DNA from: Nymphaea colorata
Taxonomy: Eukaryota > Streptophyta > Magnoliopsida > Nymphaeales > Nymphaeaceae
Direction: 5' to 3'
Assembly: GCF_008831285.2 (NCBI RefSeq)
Contig: NC_045144.1
Location: 16,929,616 to 16,993,615 of the forward strand
Length of the DNA stretch: 64,000 nucleotides
Shown here: positions 11,401-23,056 of the stretch, in pieces
Layout of the letters: the number at the start of each line of letters is the position of its first letter
How positions within the stretch are numbered: the first letter of the stretch is position 1
The notes under the pieces: generated by a model
Databases searched by the model: none
What the model saw: the letters and a program-made list of their open reading frames with translations, nothing else
What the model was told of the DNA's origin: nothing
Translations under genes and position numbers: made by a program

Positions 11401-11415
11401 GCCCAAGTGGGAGAT
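11401..11415 (+). promoter_or_regulatory. Copia polypurine tract
   Basis: GCCCAAGTGGGAGAT abuts the 3' LTR. AAGTGGGAGA is the usual plus-strand primer tract form in plant Copia elements. Confidence 0.75.
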
Positions 11416-11892
11416 TGTAAGATCATTTGGTGGGCCGGCATATGTCTATGAGGAATTTCAGACATTATGGCTGTCTTAACGTAAATATCCGCTTAAGTGA
11501 TTGCATTTTGGGATATTACGTCATTTTAGATGGTATGGGGTAATTTTGAAATGTATAGATACCAGTACGGAATTACAGACTCTTTGATAGGTTGAATCCG
11601 TAATTGTCCTTATTATATAATGGTAGTGGTCCCTGGGGTCGTGCAAGGGTTTTTGCCAGAAACATTGGTTTCTAGGGTTTTCCTCTTCCCCATCTGAGAG
11701 AGACCTCAAGCGCGCCGCACGTACCCTAGAGGACCCTGCTGCGATCTTCCCGTGCACCAGATCAGATGGATTCAGGTACGCTTCCGCTTCAGTTTAAGGT
11801 TTCGTTTATTTCAATGATTTAGCAAGAGCATGATCCTGTTTAGGGTATATACGTTTGGTTTTGTATATGCGTTATGGGGAGAAATTCCAACA
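11416..11892 (+). repeat. Copia 3' LTR
   Basis: 477 bp with TG...CA ends, followed by the target duplication GAATC. About six substitutions and no indels separate it from the 5' LTR, implying a fairly recent insertion. Confidence 0.93.
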
Positions 11893-12179
11893 GAATCTTC
11901 CATCAATAAAGGTTTCATTGGAGTAATGCGGCAGCCGATGCTGATATTGGACCCTCTATTTTGTAGAATTTTGGTTTAGGTCGAGATGTGATAATTTTGC
12001 CAGTCGAGTGGATTTGTCATGTTGCTCAGTCTTGCTTATGATTGGTCGGAGTAAGACAAAACGCAAAGAAATAATTTTTTGATCGCTTCTACTTGTTGCA
12101 GATATTTGAGCACATGGTTTTTCTTGCTTTTTTTTGTTTTTACTCCCAAAGTATCGGCATTTCCTTTAAAGAATTGCCA

Positions 12180-12830
12180 GGCAGAGCATAACCTTACTGA
12201 TATCAGCAACTGTTCAAGAAACTAAACACCATAAAGAATTAAAAAAAGACAGAAAGCAAGGATGTTCATCCCTGTAGAATATTCCGTTCTGGAGGATGAC
12301 TTCCCAATTCTACATATCAACATTGGAACAATGCCAGACATGAAATGATTCAGAAAAACCTTCCAAGCCAAGGCCTCAATCAAAATCCTTCTTGATGTCT
12401 CTCCTCTCCTCCACAATGAACAGTTCTTCTATCAGACCTTCCAAGCCAAGGCCTCAATCAGTATCCCTACCAACTATTTAAAACCCACCATATCTAGGAA
12501 GATAAAATATGAAGATTCTTTATAAAGTCCTCTGCATTAATCTGCATCCTCATCATATTTGATCGGGTACATGGCAAGCCTTTTCTGACCCATTTTTGCA
12601 GAATTTAATTTGATGAGTTCTGTTTGGAGGAACAGATCCTTGCTTTGGGCCAAATAAGCAAACTTCTCTTTCCACACCAACCCAACTTGATGGTACTCCT
12701 CCACACCAACCCAACTTGATGGTACTCCTTCACCGTTACAATTCTCTTGAATAGATTTTTCTGGAGAAGATGCTATCGAATTTAAAGTATCTATTGTCAC
12801 AAATTAATCTGTTTATGAAGAACCAGGGCA
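12180..12830 (-). pseudogene. Possible terminal exons of an unidentified gene, decayed
   Basis: The minus strand reads an 87-codon frame (12537-12800) with a protein-like end (WKEKFAYLAQSKD, then KMGQKRLAMYPIKYDEDAD before the stop). It is preceded on that strand by a possible acceptor TTCATAAACAG. A second minus-strand frame is at 12222-12416. I do not recognise the family. The frame contains an exact 29-bp duplication. The related copies at 37400-37990 and 54293-54883 do not preserve it, so there is no sign of selection. It could equally be chance coding in spacer. Confidence 0.3.
12671..12728. repeat. Perfect 29-bp tandem duplication
   Basis: TCCACACCAACCCAACTTGA plus nine further bases occurs twice back to back. 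It is absent from units 1 and 2, where this stretch is also shortened. Nearby, a roughly 24-bp word starting CCTTCCAAGCCAAGGCCTC occurs at about 12359 and again at about 12438. Confidence 0.9.
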
Positions 12831-13188
12831 AGGTAATTGCTTAAGGAGAAAGGACCAACAATGCATCGTTATGTAATAGTTTGCCAGTAGAGACACTTTG
12901 TGAGTTTTTTATGAATCTGCCTAAAAGTTTGTGGCAGATTCATTAGACACATAACTATTATTTCATAACTATTATTTCATGAACCTGCTCTAATCTTCAG
13001 GTGGGGAATATGTTCACAAGAAATCATCCAGTATATATATATATATAGAGAGAGAGAGAGACAGAGAGCATGACAACATTCGGATGATTTTTTTTATATT
13101 TGGCAATGCAAAAAACGATCACATTTATTTGATGGCTAAAGAGTTATCACCAATGAATTGTCATCGTGAATGCACTATTTAAATGTTT
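12831..13188. other. Spacer with (TA)n(GA)n tract
   Basis: Contains no gene. The first part still matches 37990-38160. A (TA)n(GA)n tract is at about 13033-13070. The boundary between the block B and block A copies falls here. Confidence 0.5.
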
Positions 13189-13738
13189 TAACTGCTTACC
13201 ATTTGAAGTTCGTTGGACTTGACCAATATATTTGAACTGAAGTTAGAAAAACAAAGAAAAAAAAATTAATGGCAGCAAATGTGAGGGCCATTTCCAGAAA
13301 AACTTTTAGAAAAAAAAAAGAAGCAAAGGATGATTTTCAGAAGTATGCGACACAAGGTTGGGCATCAAAGTGGAAATTTTCTAAATATATTTGGGTAGTT
13401 TCTGGGTCCAATGTATAAGGAAACCATGCACCTTGCCTGAGTCCAGAGCAGAGGCGGAGGCAGGTTTGAACAGCAAGTGGGCAGTAGCCCAAACAAACCA
13501 AAAAACAAAAAAGCCTATTTTCTTATTGATAGATTAGGGTAATTTTTTTCTTTTGTATATTGATGCTCTTTAAAAAAATTTAAATGTCTCGTAGCCAGAA
13601 TTTTCTAGCTCTGTCCCTGGTCAAAAGACTTAGTTGCTACTTGCTAGAGCCCAGATTAATCCGGTTATCTTGAGTTCCATTTAATATTGCATATAAATTT
13701 ATGCTTTGACCCAACATTATTGTCGTTGTTATTTGTGC

Positions 13739-13760
13739 TATATATATATATATATATATC

Positions 13761-13809
<49 letters not shown>
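13739..13809. repeat. (TA)n(GA)n microsatellite
   Basis: About 20 TA units broken by one C, followed by about 15 GA units. The unit 1 equivalent near 30920 is much shorter. Confidence 0.9.
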
Positions 13810-13920
13810 CTAGTGAGTAATTGGTATGTCCCAGAATACAAACCATACTACTTAAATATAATGATTATGGTGCACTTTTTGTTGTCTAACCAGGCAGTTA
13901 CGATTTCAAGATTGAACGAC

Positions 13921-14272
13921 TGTAACGACTGCAAGAGGGGCCCGCAGGGAAGGGCCGAGGGTGACCGGAGGCTCGGGTAAGGGTGCCGGGGACAACTGGG
14001 TCGTCGCAGCCACCTGCTGCCGAGGTGCCATGCGTGGGATGGGCAGCCACCTGCTGCTTGGCGCCGAGAGGAGCGACCGCTTGTCGCTAAGGGCTGCGGC
14101 CTGTGAGGCGGCCGAGAATACCGAGGGGGGCAGAAGCCGGGAGGGGGCCGGCAACGCCTACCTGCCTATCGCCTGATGTGGCTCGGCCACGTACATCGGA
14201 GAGGGCCAACGGAGACGGGGTAGGCCGAGGAGAGGTCCGAGTGGTCTAGCGGGTGAGCTAGCCCAATCGGCC
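13921..14272. other. GC-rich insert in the old block A copy
   Basis: Block A in unit 1 passes from GATTGAACGACCC to AAACTATAACATG through about 85 AT-rich bases (31050-31110). Here a block of about 350 GC-rich bases replaces them. The word CACCTGCTGC occurs twice. Overlapping ORFs on both strands (82 and 71 codons) are Ala/Arg/Gly-rich, and I recognise no domain. No terminal repeats or target duplication were found. Confidence 0.6.
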
Positions 14273-14329
14273 AAACTATAACATGTTTTGTATTAAATTA
14301 GGTTTTATATACACATTAGGATGTTTATA

Positions 14330-14340
<11 letters not shown>

Positions 14341-14372
<32 letters not shown>
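14341..14372. repeat. (AT)16 microsatellite
   Basis: Uninterrupted AT dinucleotides, preceded by TATATGTGTGTAT. Confidence 0.9.
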
Positions 14373-14376
<4 letters not shown>

Positions 14377-16964
14377 CCGAAACCGTTGCGCAGCCATACC
14401 TATACATGTTTGACAAGATATAATTAATAACCTATGTTCTTGTGAGATGTATGTAAGATTTAATGATTATGCACAATTTTCACTAAAAAAATTTCACTCA
14501 ATAAACCCAACATGTTGATAATAATCCAGGCCTTCCCGGCAATACCCAGCTTAACTTTTGGTGGCGACTGTTTATGAGTTTCAAACTGGCCCCTGCTTCC
14601 ACGCCTGGTTGGGCCAGACCAGACTCAAGGTTTATTGGGCTCGAGGGTCAAACTTCGACTTAGACTCGGCTCGGCTCAGCTCCGCTCGGCCTACCTACTT
14701 CTGAGCTAGTCATAGGACTCACATTAATTTGTGGGCTCTACAGTATTTGATGAAACCCCACTACACAATTTTGTACTGATTGAAGGGGACACATAGAGAA
14801 TATGCTTGGTCCGATTGGTGTAATTTCTCCCACTATCTTGTACACTCTCTATCAGGCTTTAATATATATACTCCTTCTACTCACCCAACTATTGTCGATC
14901 ATAGGATATATTCAAATTAGAGTCATTTTTGAAAAAACATACTCAATGATCAACATGTATGAGTGATAAGACTTAGTTGAAAGCATATAATGCCCTGATG
15001 ATGTAGCCAAATAAGAAAATTGGGATCAAGTCACTACTTGTTTGAATCACCCATCATCACAAAACACATGACTGGTTTTGCTAGAGTGGTCGATACAATG
15101 CGTTGACAACTAGATGAAAGACTTTCATGGTTGGTCGACTTATGTTTCTTAAATTTTTTCAATGGTACTAGTTGGAATGCTGAAACTCTTACCCTTCCCC
15201 ATCCCCAATTGCACGTGACTGCTTTCGGTGGCCTGGGATCGGCATCCGGGCCTGGGCAACAGGCTGTCCTGGCCCGTCTGGCACAACTCGAAACCCCACA
15301 TCCGAGCGTGTGCCCAGCTTGATTAAAACAAAAAAAAATGTTAATGTAAAATCAAATTTTTTAAAATATAAAATATTTTTTAATAATAAAATATGTATCA
15401 TTATTAAATAAAAATAATATTAAAAAATAAATTGGGCCCGATGCCCAGAGTTAGTCCTGCTGTGCTTTTCATTGGAACTTGAGATTAAGGGGGTATTTGG
15501 ATGACATCCGTCTCTAACTCAGTTTTGTAAAAACTAGCTTTTATGAAAACCAAGTTTTTTAATAAGTTTTATAAACTTGGCTTTTATGTTTTAGGGACAT
15601 CCAGAACTTGATTTTGAATAGCTTATGGGGGATCAGGCTTCTCAGTTTCTCTTACAAAGCCAGGTTTTCTAAAAACTGGGTTTTCTTCAAACCAGTTTTG
15701 ATGGCACCCAAACACTCCAAAAACGTGGTTTTGGAGGGCAAAACTATGTTTTGTTTTGTTTTCCAATTTCCACAGCCATCAAACGTGTTTTCTGTAAGGA
15801 AAACAGTTCCAACTTAATTATTCAGGTGTGAGGTATCTAAGTTTGGAGCGCACATCGGACCTATCAAGTTGACTTCTCGTGGAGAAACCACACAGATGGT
15901 CAATGGATCGTGGATAACTCGTAAGTGACCCGTTTTCAAGACTGGATCTGTGAACAAAAGAAAAAATAAAAAAGAAAACGGGTCATACCGATGAGCGCCA
16001 TGAGGGGAAACATCGAGAACATGGGCCGCTTGCAGCCCACGTATATTGGATGTCCTGTTCTTCCAGGAGCGCAAGGTCGGAACGTTCTGTCCTCCTTATT
16101 CTCTCCAACATAGCAGATAAGAACTCCCAGCTATGTAGGTACCATTTGTACGCAACAAAAATAAAACAAGTAAATGTCAAAATTATATTATATTTTGAAA
16201 AAATCCTTTTTAGGATCCTAAAGAATCAATGAGAGGTTGAAATGTATGTTTTTACTATAGCTGTTTACAGGTAGAGTATCTTGTGGATTATGACCGTATG
16301 AACTCTGATTTTGTGAATTTTTTATTGAATGTTGAACTGATGATGATGATATCATGATTAGCAAATTGCAATTTTAATCTTGTCATTGATCAATTTTGTG
16401 GTTTATGACAATTTTCAGTCATATATATTATATACATAATATTATTATGATTATCATAAATTAATCATAATAATAATAATAAATACTCTCGCCACACCGC
16501 CTCATCTAAATTTTTTGAAATGCGCTGTGCCGGCACCCACATCCGCGTCCGCACCCGCACCCCGCACCTTGGTGACATAGGTTTTCAAGGGAAGCTGAGC
16601 ATTATAAGCAACCAAAAGTTTCCTAGTAGAACATTGATCTCTGATCATATATGGTCATGAACAAGGTATGTTCTGCGTGCACAATCCCACAGAGAATTTT
16701 TTCAACCATATAAAGACATATGAATAGGTGATCCAGGCACGAGCAAATCTATTCATCACTAGGGCATTCTCCTTCCAAGATAGGATCTTTTCTGTCTAAT
16801 TTTTTTAAAATTATTGTATGGAAGTAACATAATAATATATTCAACTTATTTGAGATTTAGTTCTTTTGAAGCTCAAGATTCTATCTTGGAAGGAGAATGA
16901 TCTTCTTACTGGTTCCAATCCCTATCTGATTTTTGGGGTATATGAAAACTCCAACTCGGCTGTG

Positions 16965-16970
<6 letters not shown>

Positions 16971-17054
<84 letters not shown>

Positions 17055-17078
17055 GTGTGTGTGTGTGTGTGTGTGTGT
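16971..17078. repeat. Long (AT)41 then (GT)n microsatellite
   Basis: 82 bases of pure AT repeat followed by about 12 GT units. Any ORFs across it on either strand are repeat artefacts (Tyr-Ile or Thr-His runs). It can extrude as a cruciform and is prone to length error in assembly. Confidence 0.95.
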
Positions 17079-17333
17079 ATGTATATATGTGTGAGACGTT
17101 CGATATATGACACTAGCAATCATTTCACTTAGAAACTCTTGGTGCATCGCTGATGCACTTCCTTGAAAACTCTTTATTTGTCACCAATAATACCGGTAGA
17201 AACTGTTGGCCCATCGCTATGGGTCTTTGAAATACTAAAATATAAAATATTAAGGGTTTCAAGTATTGGTTGACATCGAACCAGACACCCGATGGGTATA
17301 TTATTGATGGACAGACCCGACCCAATAACTAAG

Positions 17334-19329
17334 TGTTAAGACCCCAAATTTTTCCACATCAGAACTAAAGCGATATCAAAATTTTACGAAAGAAAATGTG
17401 AAAAATTGCAATTTCAAAGCCAATTTCGAATCTAAAAAACAATTTACAATCAAATCATGAATTAATCTCTCTCTCTCTCCCTTAGTTAAAGAAAAATCAA
17501 ATTCTAAAGAAGCAATAAGTGTTAGAATTAAGCTCACCTAACCTACTTAATCCAAGTAGGTTTGATCCTGGTGCACCCAAATGTGATGTCAATTTGAGCT
17601 AGGTTCGGTAAGCATGGGCTCAGCTCAGTCAAAAGGGTAGGTCTGTCCTGTGACCCAATCAGTGGACAAAAATAGACTTTGACCGAATCGAATCCACTTT
17701 GACTAAGCTCAAACAAGTATAACTTTCTTAAGTCAAATTCATCAAATTATCTCAAACAAAGTCAAACTACTCGCAAATGAGCTTTGACTTTGGTCAATTG
17801 CTGAACAATTTTGCCCTTTTATGATCCAATTGAGATTACGGAGCCTAAATTGGTTTATGAAAGGAAAATATACATTTGGATTTGTCAAATAAATAAATCA
17901 AATACAAAATTAAAATTCAATATTTCAAACCAAAGTTGGATTTAGTTCAAATCCATCTTTAATCAAGTTATGAACGAAAATACCCTTTTCGAACCAAATT
18001 TGATAGAATTTTCAAATTTTATTCATATTTTAATTGAATTGTCATAATTTAATAACATTTAGAGCTTAACAACTAGGTTTTAACCTAACAAGCTCAATTT
18101 CAAACCAAGAAAAAAATAAATAGTAAAATAAAGCAAAATCAGGTGCAAGGGAGTTTTTGTCTAAAATTTTGGTCAAAGTTGGTCAGCTAGGTCTGAACTA
18201 AGGTTGACCACACCAAGCCCAGCCCACCTAGCTCATGTAAATGAGCTAAGAATGGTTAATTAGAGCCATTAAACCATATTTAACTCATTTTTTAAGTCCA
18301 CAAGGTCTTAAGTAAGTTCCCAATGTGAGTTAAGAAAGTGGTTGAACCCACCTCCTCCTTTATATAAACCTTCCCTTGGCCACCAAGGGGGAGGATGAAA
18401 ATTTTGATGTGGTATCAAGTTGCTACAGATAAGGAGCTAAGAGGGAGAACCCAAGGAGAAGAAGAAGAATTTATCCAAGCCCCCTTTCCCCTTTCTCCAT
18501 TCTTCTTCTTCATTTTCCACTATTCTTTCCATTGATTTTGCTAAGTTAGGGTGCTTAAGTGAACCCTTTCTTAGGATTTTCATAGTGATAAGTTCTCTTT
18601 CTCACTCCAAATTCCAGCAAGCAAGATATTCTTCTTCTATCTTTGCTAAGCTCGAATCCAAGCTTAGATTCTTGCTTATGATTGCTTGATTTAGAAAACA
18701 AGTGAAGAAGAAGATCAAGCATCAAGACCGACCACAAGGTAGGTGATTTTAACTCATTTCTCATGTACTTTAGCTTCTTTGTTTCATTTTAATTTCAGCA
18801 ATTCTTGGGAGGGGTTTATTTTTATTTATTTTATACCTGACAATGATGTTCAACTAAGGAAAACCTACAATTAAATGTACATATTAATGCATAATGCATG
18901 CATGAGTCAGTTTTTCTAAAAGAGGAACCCATGAATCAAATTTTTGAAAAGGGCCCCAAGGCCATGTTCCTTTCAAAACAACAAGCTTAAAACCATTTTG
19001 AACTCCATATCATGAGAGAATCCAACAGAGAGAGAGTGATTTTGCTGCAACATATATGATGAAAATGCCTATTAGGGATGGATACATTCTTATGAATGTG
19101 ATCCACCTTGCATGGCAAAATTATGGATGAATTAGCTTGAACATTGTTTTGTTTTCTTTCTCATTTGAAGTCATTTGGATTCATGTATTTCAATTTAATT
19201 GGTCAAGGGTGGTAGAGAAGATTAAAAACAAGTTTTCAATCTTCCTAGTAAAAGAACCCAGCCATGAATCGTCATGATTCATGAGTTATAGGGTCCCTTG
19301 ATTAAATTACCTTTTAAAGAGTAGGATAC

Positions 19330-19377
<48 letters not shown>

Positions 19378-20873
19378 GCACATGCAATCTCTTTTTTCCT
19401 CATTTAACATCAGGTTGGAACATGTTTCCAAATTGATTTTTAAAAAAATGGATCATTTTGTTGATTTTCACAGTACAAAGCTATGAAGTCACCTTCATTT
19501 AATTTTAAAATTTATTAAATTTCAGCAATCCATACGTAAAACGTATGCAAGTGGTTGAAATTAGACCACACTTTATAGGAATTAGCTTAAGAATGTCAAA
19601 TGTTACATATCTGAGATGTCAATTTTCAGCCACAAATTGGCTATGCTTTGAGAAACAATAAAAAAAAATTAAACATATCCAATCAGCCTCCTAAAACACC
19701 TTTTATGGGTTGTTGATATCATTCATAAATCTTCATATTTGCATGGGATAAATAATCTCTTAAAACGCTGAAAATTTTCATTTTTCCTTTTCCTAAAAGG
19801 GGGATCAACTATCCTAAGATCGTCCAAAGAAGTTGACGATTCCATTGGCATGACATTTGAAATTTGAATAGGTTTGAAAAACTTATTGTTTCTATCTAAG
19901 AAACAAACTCTCTATTGGAATCAATGTCCACAATTTTCAGCTATCCAAATCAACACAAGATCTGATTTTTTTTAGCTATTTTGAGACAAAAGTGAATGTC
20001 TTCCACGTCTCCGATCAATTTGATAAATTGATTTTGGCATGATTTATATATTTTTCATTATTTTGATAATTTTATGTTAAGCCTCAAGCTTATGGACTGC
20101 TTCTCTAATTCTTGTGTTTAATAGTATAATAAGCACACTTAGAGAAAGTCATACATTTTAATTAAAATCAATCTTTATGTGTAGATTGTATGACATGTAA
20201 TGAATGGACTTCGAGAGATTATGAGAGAGTGAAGAATGAATGTTTCATATGAATGAGCTTTGAGAGATTATGAAGGAGAGAATGATGAATGTCTCATGTA
20301 GTTTCACTTCTCATTTCATGCATTCACTTTCACCAAAGTCAATAGCACCACATGCACATTCTCAAGAAACTAAGTAACTCAAATTTGAGTTGCACAAAGT
20401 GACCAAGTCATATTGCAACAAAAATTTGTAAACTTCACTTAACTTCAAAAGAAAACACAAGCAATGCATTTACTATTAAAAAATTCAATTTTAATCTTCA
20501 AAATCCCCAAGAATTGTGGATTCAAATCAAATGGCACCAAAAACAAAAGTTTTTAAATCAGCTTGAAAACCCTCCAATCTTCGAATTCATTTTCAAAATA
20601 AGTTCAAATCACTTATTCAAAATGAATTTTGGTTCTTGAATCTGAAACCTTAGAGTACAAGCATATAAGATTTGCATCAATAACTCGTACATGATTCAAA
20701 TTATCCTTAGTCCTTGGTTCAATTACCCCTATTAAAGGTGGCAGGAACAATTAGACCTCGTACTGACAAGCGGATCCCTTTCTCTTAAAAAGTATTCTTC
20801 TAAACCCCAATTTTAAAAGAATTTTGCTGATTCGCATTTCAACCCCCTTTGGAAAAGGGATGGGGTGCGAACA
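17334..20873 (+). repeat. Gypsy 5' LTR, about 3.5 kb
   Basis: Starts TGTTAAGACCCC at the point where homology to block B stops, and ends GCGAACA three bases before the PBS. It contains an internal TATA box and (AT)n tract near 19332-19376, and no coding ORF. No partner LTR is present, so the ends are inferred from TG/CA, PBS position and the homology break. Confidence 0.7.
18361..18368 (+). promoter_or_regulatory. TATA box of the Gypsy LTR promoter
   Basis: TATATAAA follows CCTCCTCCTT, and a CCTTCCC/GGCCACCAAGGGGG segment lies downstream, a normal U3/R promoter arrangement about 1 kb into the LTR. Confidence 0.55.
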
Positions 20874-20875
20874 AA

Positions 20876-20894
20876 TGGCACACCTGGTGGGACC
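20876..20894 (+). promoter_or_regulatory. Gypsy primer binding site
   Basis: TGGCACACCTGGTGGGACC resembles the TGGCGCCCACCGTGGGGCC-type primer site common in Tat-lineage Gypsy elements, and lies two bases after the LTR end. Confidence 0.65.
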
Positions 20895-21764
20895 CGTCAT
20901 CGTTTGTTTAAGGGCCTATTTGGATCGTATACAAGTTATATCAATTGCAACAATTTTTCATAAACATGCGTAGTAAACATTGGCGAGATTCCATGAACCT
21001 CTTTTATTTATCCTACCCCTCCTCAATTTAGGGATTGTATGCAGCCCATGTATGCTCTCAAGTTTTCAAATCTATATCTTAGGAATGTATGCAATAGAAC
21101 CATCTATTTCACATCTTAACATGAGTTTTGAAAAACAAATCCTTACCTACATCATATTCCGGTCATCATGTTGCCGGGCTATTTTTAGGATATTAGTCCA
21201 AGATATAACCTTACAACTGGACCACCCAATTGGACTGAAAAGTCCTCCGATTAGTACTGAAACAGACAATAGTTCTGGTATATCGATGGGTGAACAAGGA
21301 GAATTGGAGAACCCAAATCTAGAAAACCCTTGGAGGAGTCTATGCCAGTACCATAGATTTGTTATATAGGCATACCTTAAATTTTGGATAAATTAAGAAC
21401 AATTTACCTGTTTATTTTCCATAGGTTCCAAGACCAATTTTTCAAAACAATGCATATAGGCAGGAGTCCTAAAAAATGCATTATCAATTTTTCATTAATT
21501 ACTTGTTTGAATGCATGAGATGTGATGTTTTACCTTGTCTCCAAACCATGTCCAAACCCATTGTCAAAAATCTTCTCAAGTTTTTAGTGGGTCAATTCAT
21601 GTCAACGTCTAATACTTTCTTTTGTCTAGATGGACTCAAAAAGTACTTTCCCATATGACCACATCCTATTCGGGTAGTGTCAAAGTCGATTCGGACTTTG
21701 CATCATCCCAAGTGGAGTCTACCTACCTCAATGGTATCTTCCATGGCACCCAACTTTTCGGTGT
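20895..21764 (+). other. Gypsy leader region
   Basis: One 129-codon frame (20980-21369) begins with hydrophobic residues and ends with a Ser/Glu/Asn-rich stretch (GEQGELENPNLENPW). I recognise no domain; it may be the decayed start of the element's first ORF. Confidence 0.4.
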
Positions 21765-22831
21765 ATGTTCCCAGACAATTTAGACGATTGCGGTCTCGAA
21801 GAAGCAGTTAGTCTTGCCATGCAACCTGTCAACGGCAGTCTAATCCATGCAATTACTGAAAGATGGAACCCAATGACCAATACATTTTGGTTTTTATGGG
21901 ATGAAATTACAATCACTCTAGATGCGTTTTCAAGCATTATGGGTTTGCCAGAGCCAAAACGTGACCCAAAAAGACCAATTGAAGACTAGTTCCTTGTGAA
22001 TCAAGGTAAAGTCAAAACTCTAAAAGTGATTCGTAAGCTCATAGGAAAACGAAGTTGGCGCTTTCTAGAGAAAAATGGATATCAATATTTTTGACTACAA
22101 GAACTTGGTGAAACATATTCCCAATATGTCAACCCTGCTTCACTATCTAGAAGTGTTCCAGACAAGTAAAAAAACTCTATGGTGACTTGCACCACGGGTC
22201 TTATCTTCTTCAACAATGGAGAACACGTAATGGATTTTCGCACAGCTCGCCTCTTCAGAAAATGGGAGCATGTCAAAGTCCGTCACATATCCATAGCAAT
22301 GGCAGCTGTAGCATTTCTTTACAGAGGGCTGACCAAATTCTCAGTTAGGGATGCAGACTCGATAGAAGGATGTGTCTTCGCACTACAAGCATGATTCTAC
22401 AAACACGTGAGGCTACAATCATGTCATTTTCAAAACACCAATGGCCAGTTATCTTGTATGGAGCACTACCATAGGAAGTGGATGACTCAACCATCATTTG
22501 GGATTTCTTTGATAAAGAAGTCATCAAGTCAATATATACCTACAACCCAGTTAGAGGAAGTCTTCTATTAGGACCATTTTTCGTAGTTGAATACCATCCA
22601 GAGCGTTGCCTCGAACAATTCTCACTGTGTCAAAGGAAAGCCTATCCAATTGAGTCAGAAGGAGCCATCATAGAGTGTGAATTGGATACCGAAGAGTGGT
22701 CCGAGTTATACACCTATGCCCAATAACGTTGGAAATCATTTGCTCACTTTTATCTTGTCTTTGGTCCGAGAATGAGTCCCGAATATGTAAAATGGTGGGA
22801 TGAAGTCCCCCCATCTATCCTTCTGTCCTAG
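21765..22831 (+). pseudogene. Plant-mobile-domain / DUF7745-like ORF of the Gypsy element, broken
   Basis: Pieces in order: LIHAITERWNPMTNTFWF and DEITITLDAFSSIMGLP (21840-21950), the classic N-terminal PMD pattern. Next come TTGLIFFNNGEHVMDFRTA and SIAMAAVAFLYRGLT (22190-22340), EGCVFALQA, and finally HFYLVFGPRMSPEYVKWWDE near 22745-22805. Stops lie near 21987, 22094, 22168 and 22392, and a frameshift lies near 22450-22478. PMD/DUF7745 proteins occur as host genes and inside plant transposons; in retroelements they lie before gag, as here. The choice between PMD and DUF7745 is uncertain. The tandem-unit breakpoint (22101) falls inside this ORF, so units 2 and 3 carry only its second half. 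Confidence 0.65.
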
Positions 22832-23056
22832 ATTATCATGTCTAGTTAATCAAGCCAGTTTTTGTCAAGTTGTGCTGAACTTTGTCAAGCCTTGTCAATC
22901 TCATCTTTCTTTCAATATGAAATCAAAATTTGTCGTTTTCTCCTTTATACAAATTATCTCTCATCAATTCAAATCCTAACATTTTCAATTTTTCTTCTTA
23001 CAAGGTGAACATCTGCTTTATGGTCGAGACCAGAAGCCAACAAAGGAAAGATTGAA
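22832..23056 (+). other. Short spacer between PMD-like ORF and gag
   Basis: CT/TC-rich with repeated TTGTCAAG words (22862-22902). No gene. Confidence 0.5.

Larger units (their letters stand above)
5509..11892 (+). mobile_element. Complete-ended but defective Ty1/Copia LTR retrotransposon
   Basis: Two 477-bp LTRs (5509-5985 and 11416-11892) begin TGTAAG and end CCAACA. They differ by about six substitutions by eye. The 5-bp target duplication GAATC is at 5504-5508 and 11893-11897. The pre-insertion site GTAGAATCCTCC is intact in the related copies at 37146-37150 and 54039-54043. Internal order is PBS, an unusually long leader, gag, protease, integrase N-terminus, RT and RNase H, the Copia order. 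The element cannot move by itself: gag has a stop and a frameshift, protease has a mutated active site, and the integrase catalytic core is deleted. Insertion is younger than the split between this block and units 1-3. Confidence 0.92.
1..13060. repeat. Old, diverged copy of repeat block B (left copy)
   Basis: The stretch from base 1 aligns collinearly by eye with 31928-38160 and 48822-55053: the same MITE, the same X8 gene and the same downstream spacer, with many substitutions and small indels. The Copia element at 5509-11892 is extra here; the empty site is visible at 37146-37150. This copy is much more diverged from units 1 and 2 than those are from each other, so it is an older duplicate. 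The right edge is approximate, in the (TA)n/(GA)n tract near 13035-13070. Bases 1-423 and 736-1490 are non-coding repeat DNA with no gene I can support. Confidence 0.8.
13189..17333. repeat. Second old copy: block A plus the first part of block B
   Basis: 13189-15080 aligns with block A of unit 1 (30346-31927), and about 15081-17333 aligns with block B up to just before the X8 promoter (compare 3540-3600). Differences include a GC-rich insert at 13921-14272 and loss of the MITE right end. It also has long microsatellites and a large deletion between about 16200 and 16590. It is cut at 17333 by the Gypsy LTR. No gene was seen. This shows the locus was already tandemly repeated before the Gypsy insertion. 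Confidence 0.75.

Noticed and set aside
16866-17147. Plus- and minus-strand ORFs with Tyr-Ile and Thr-His runs
   Set aside because: They are translations of the (AT)n(GT)n microsatellite.
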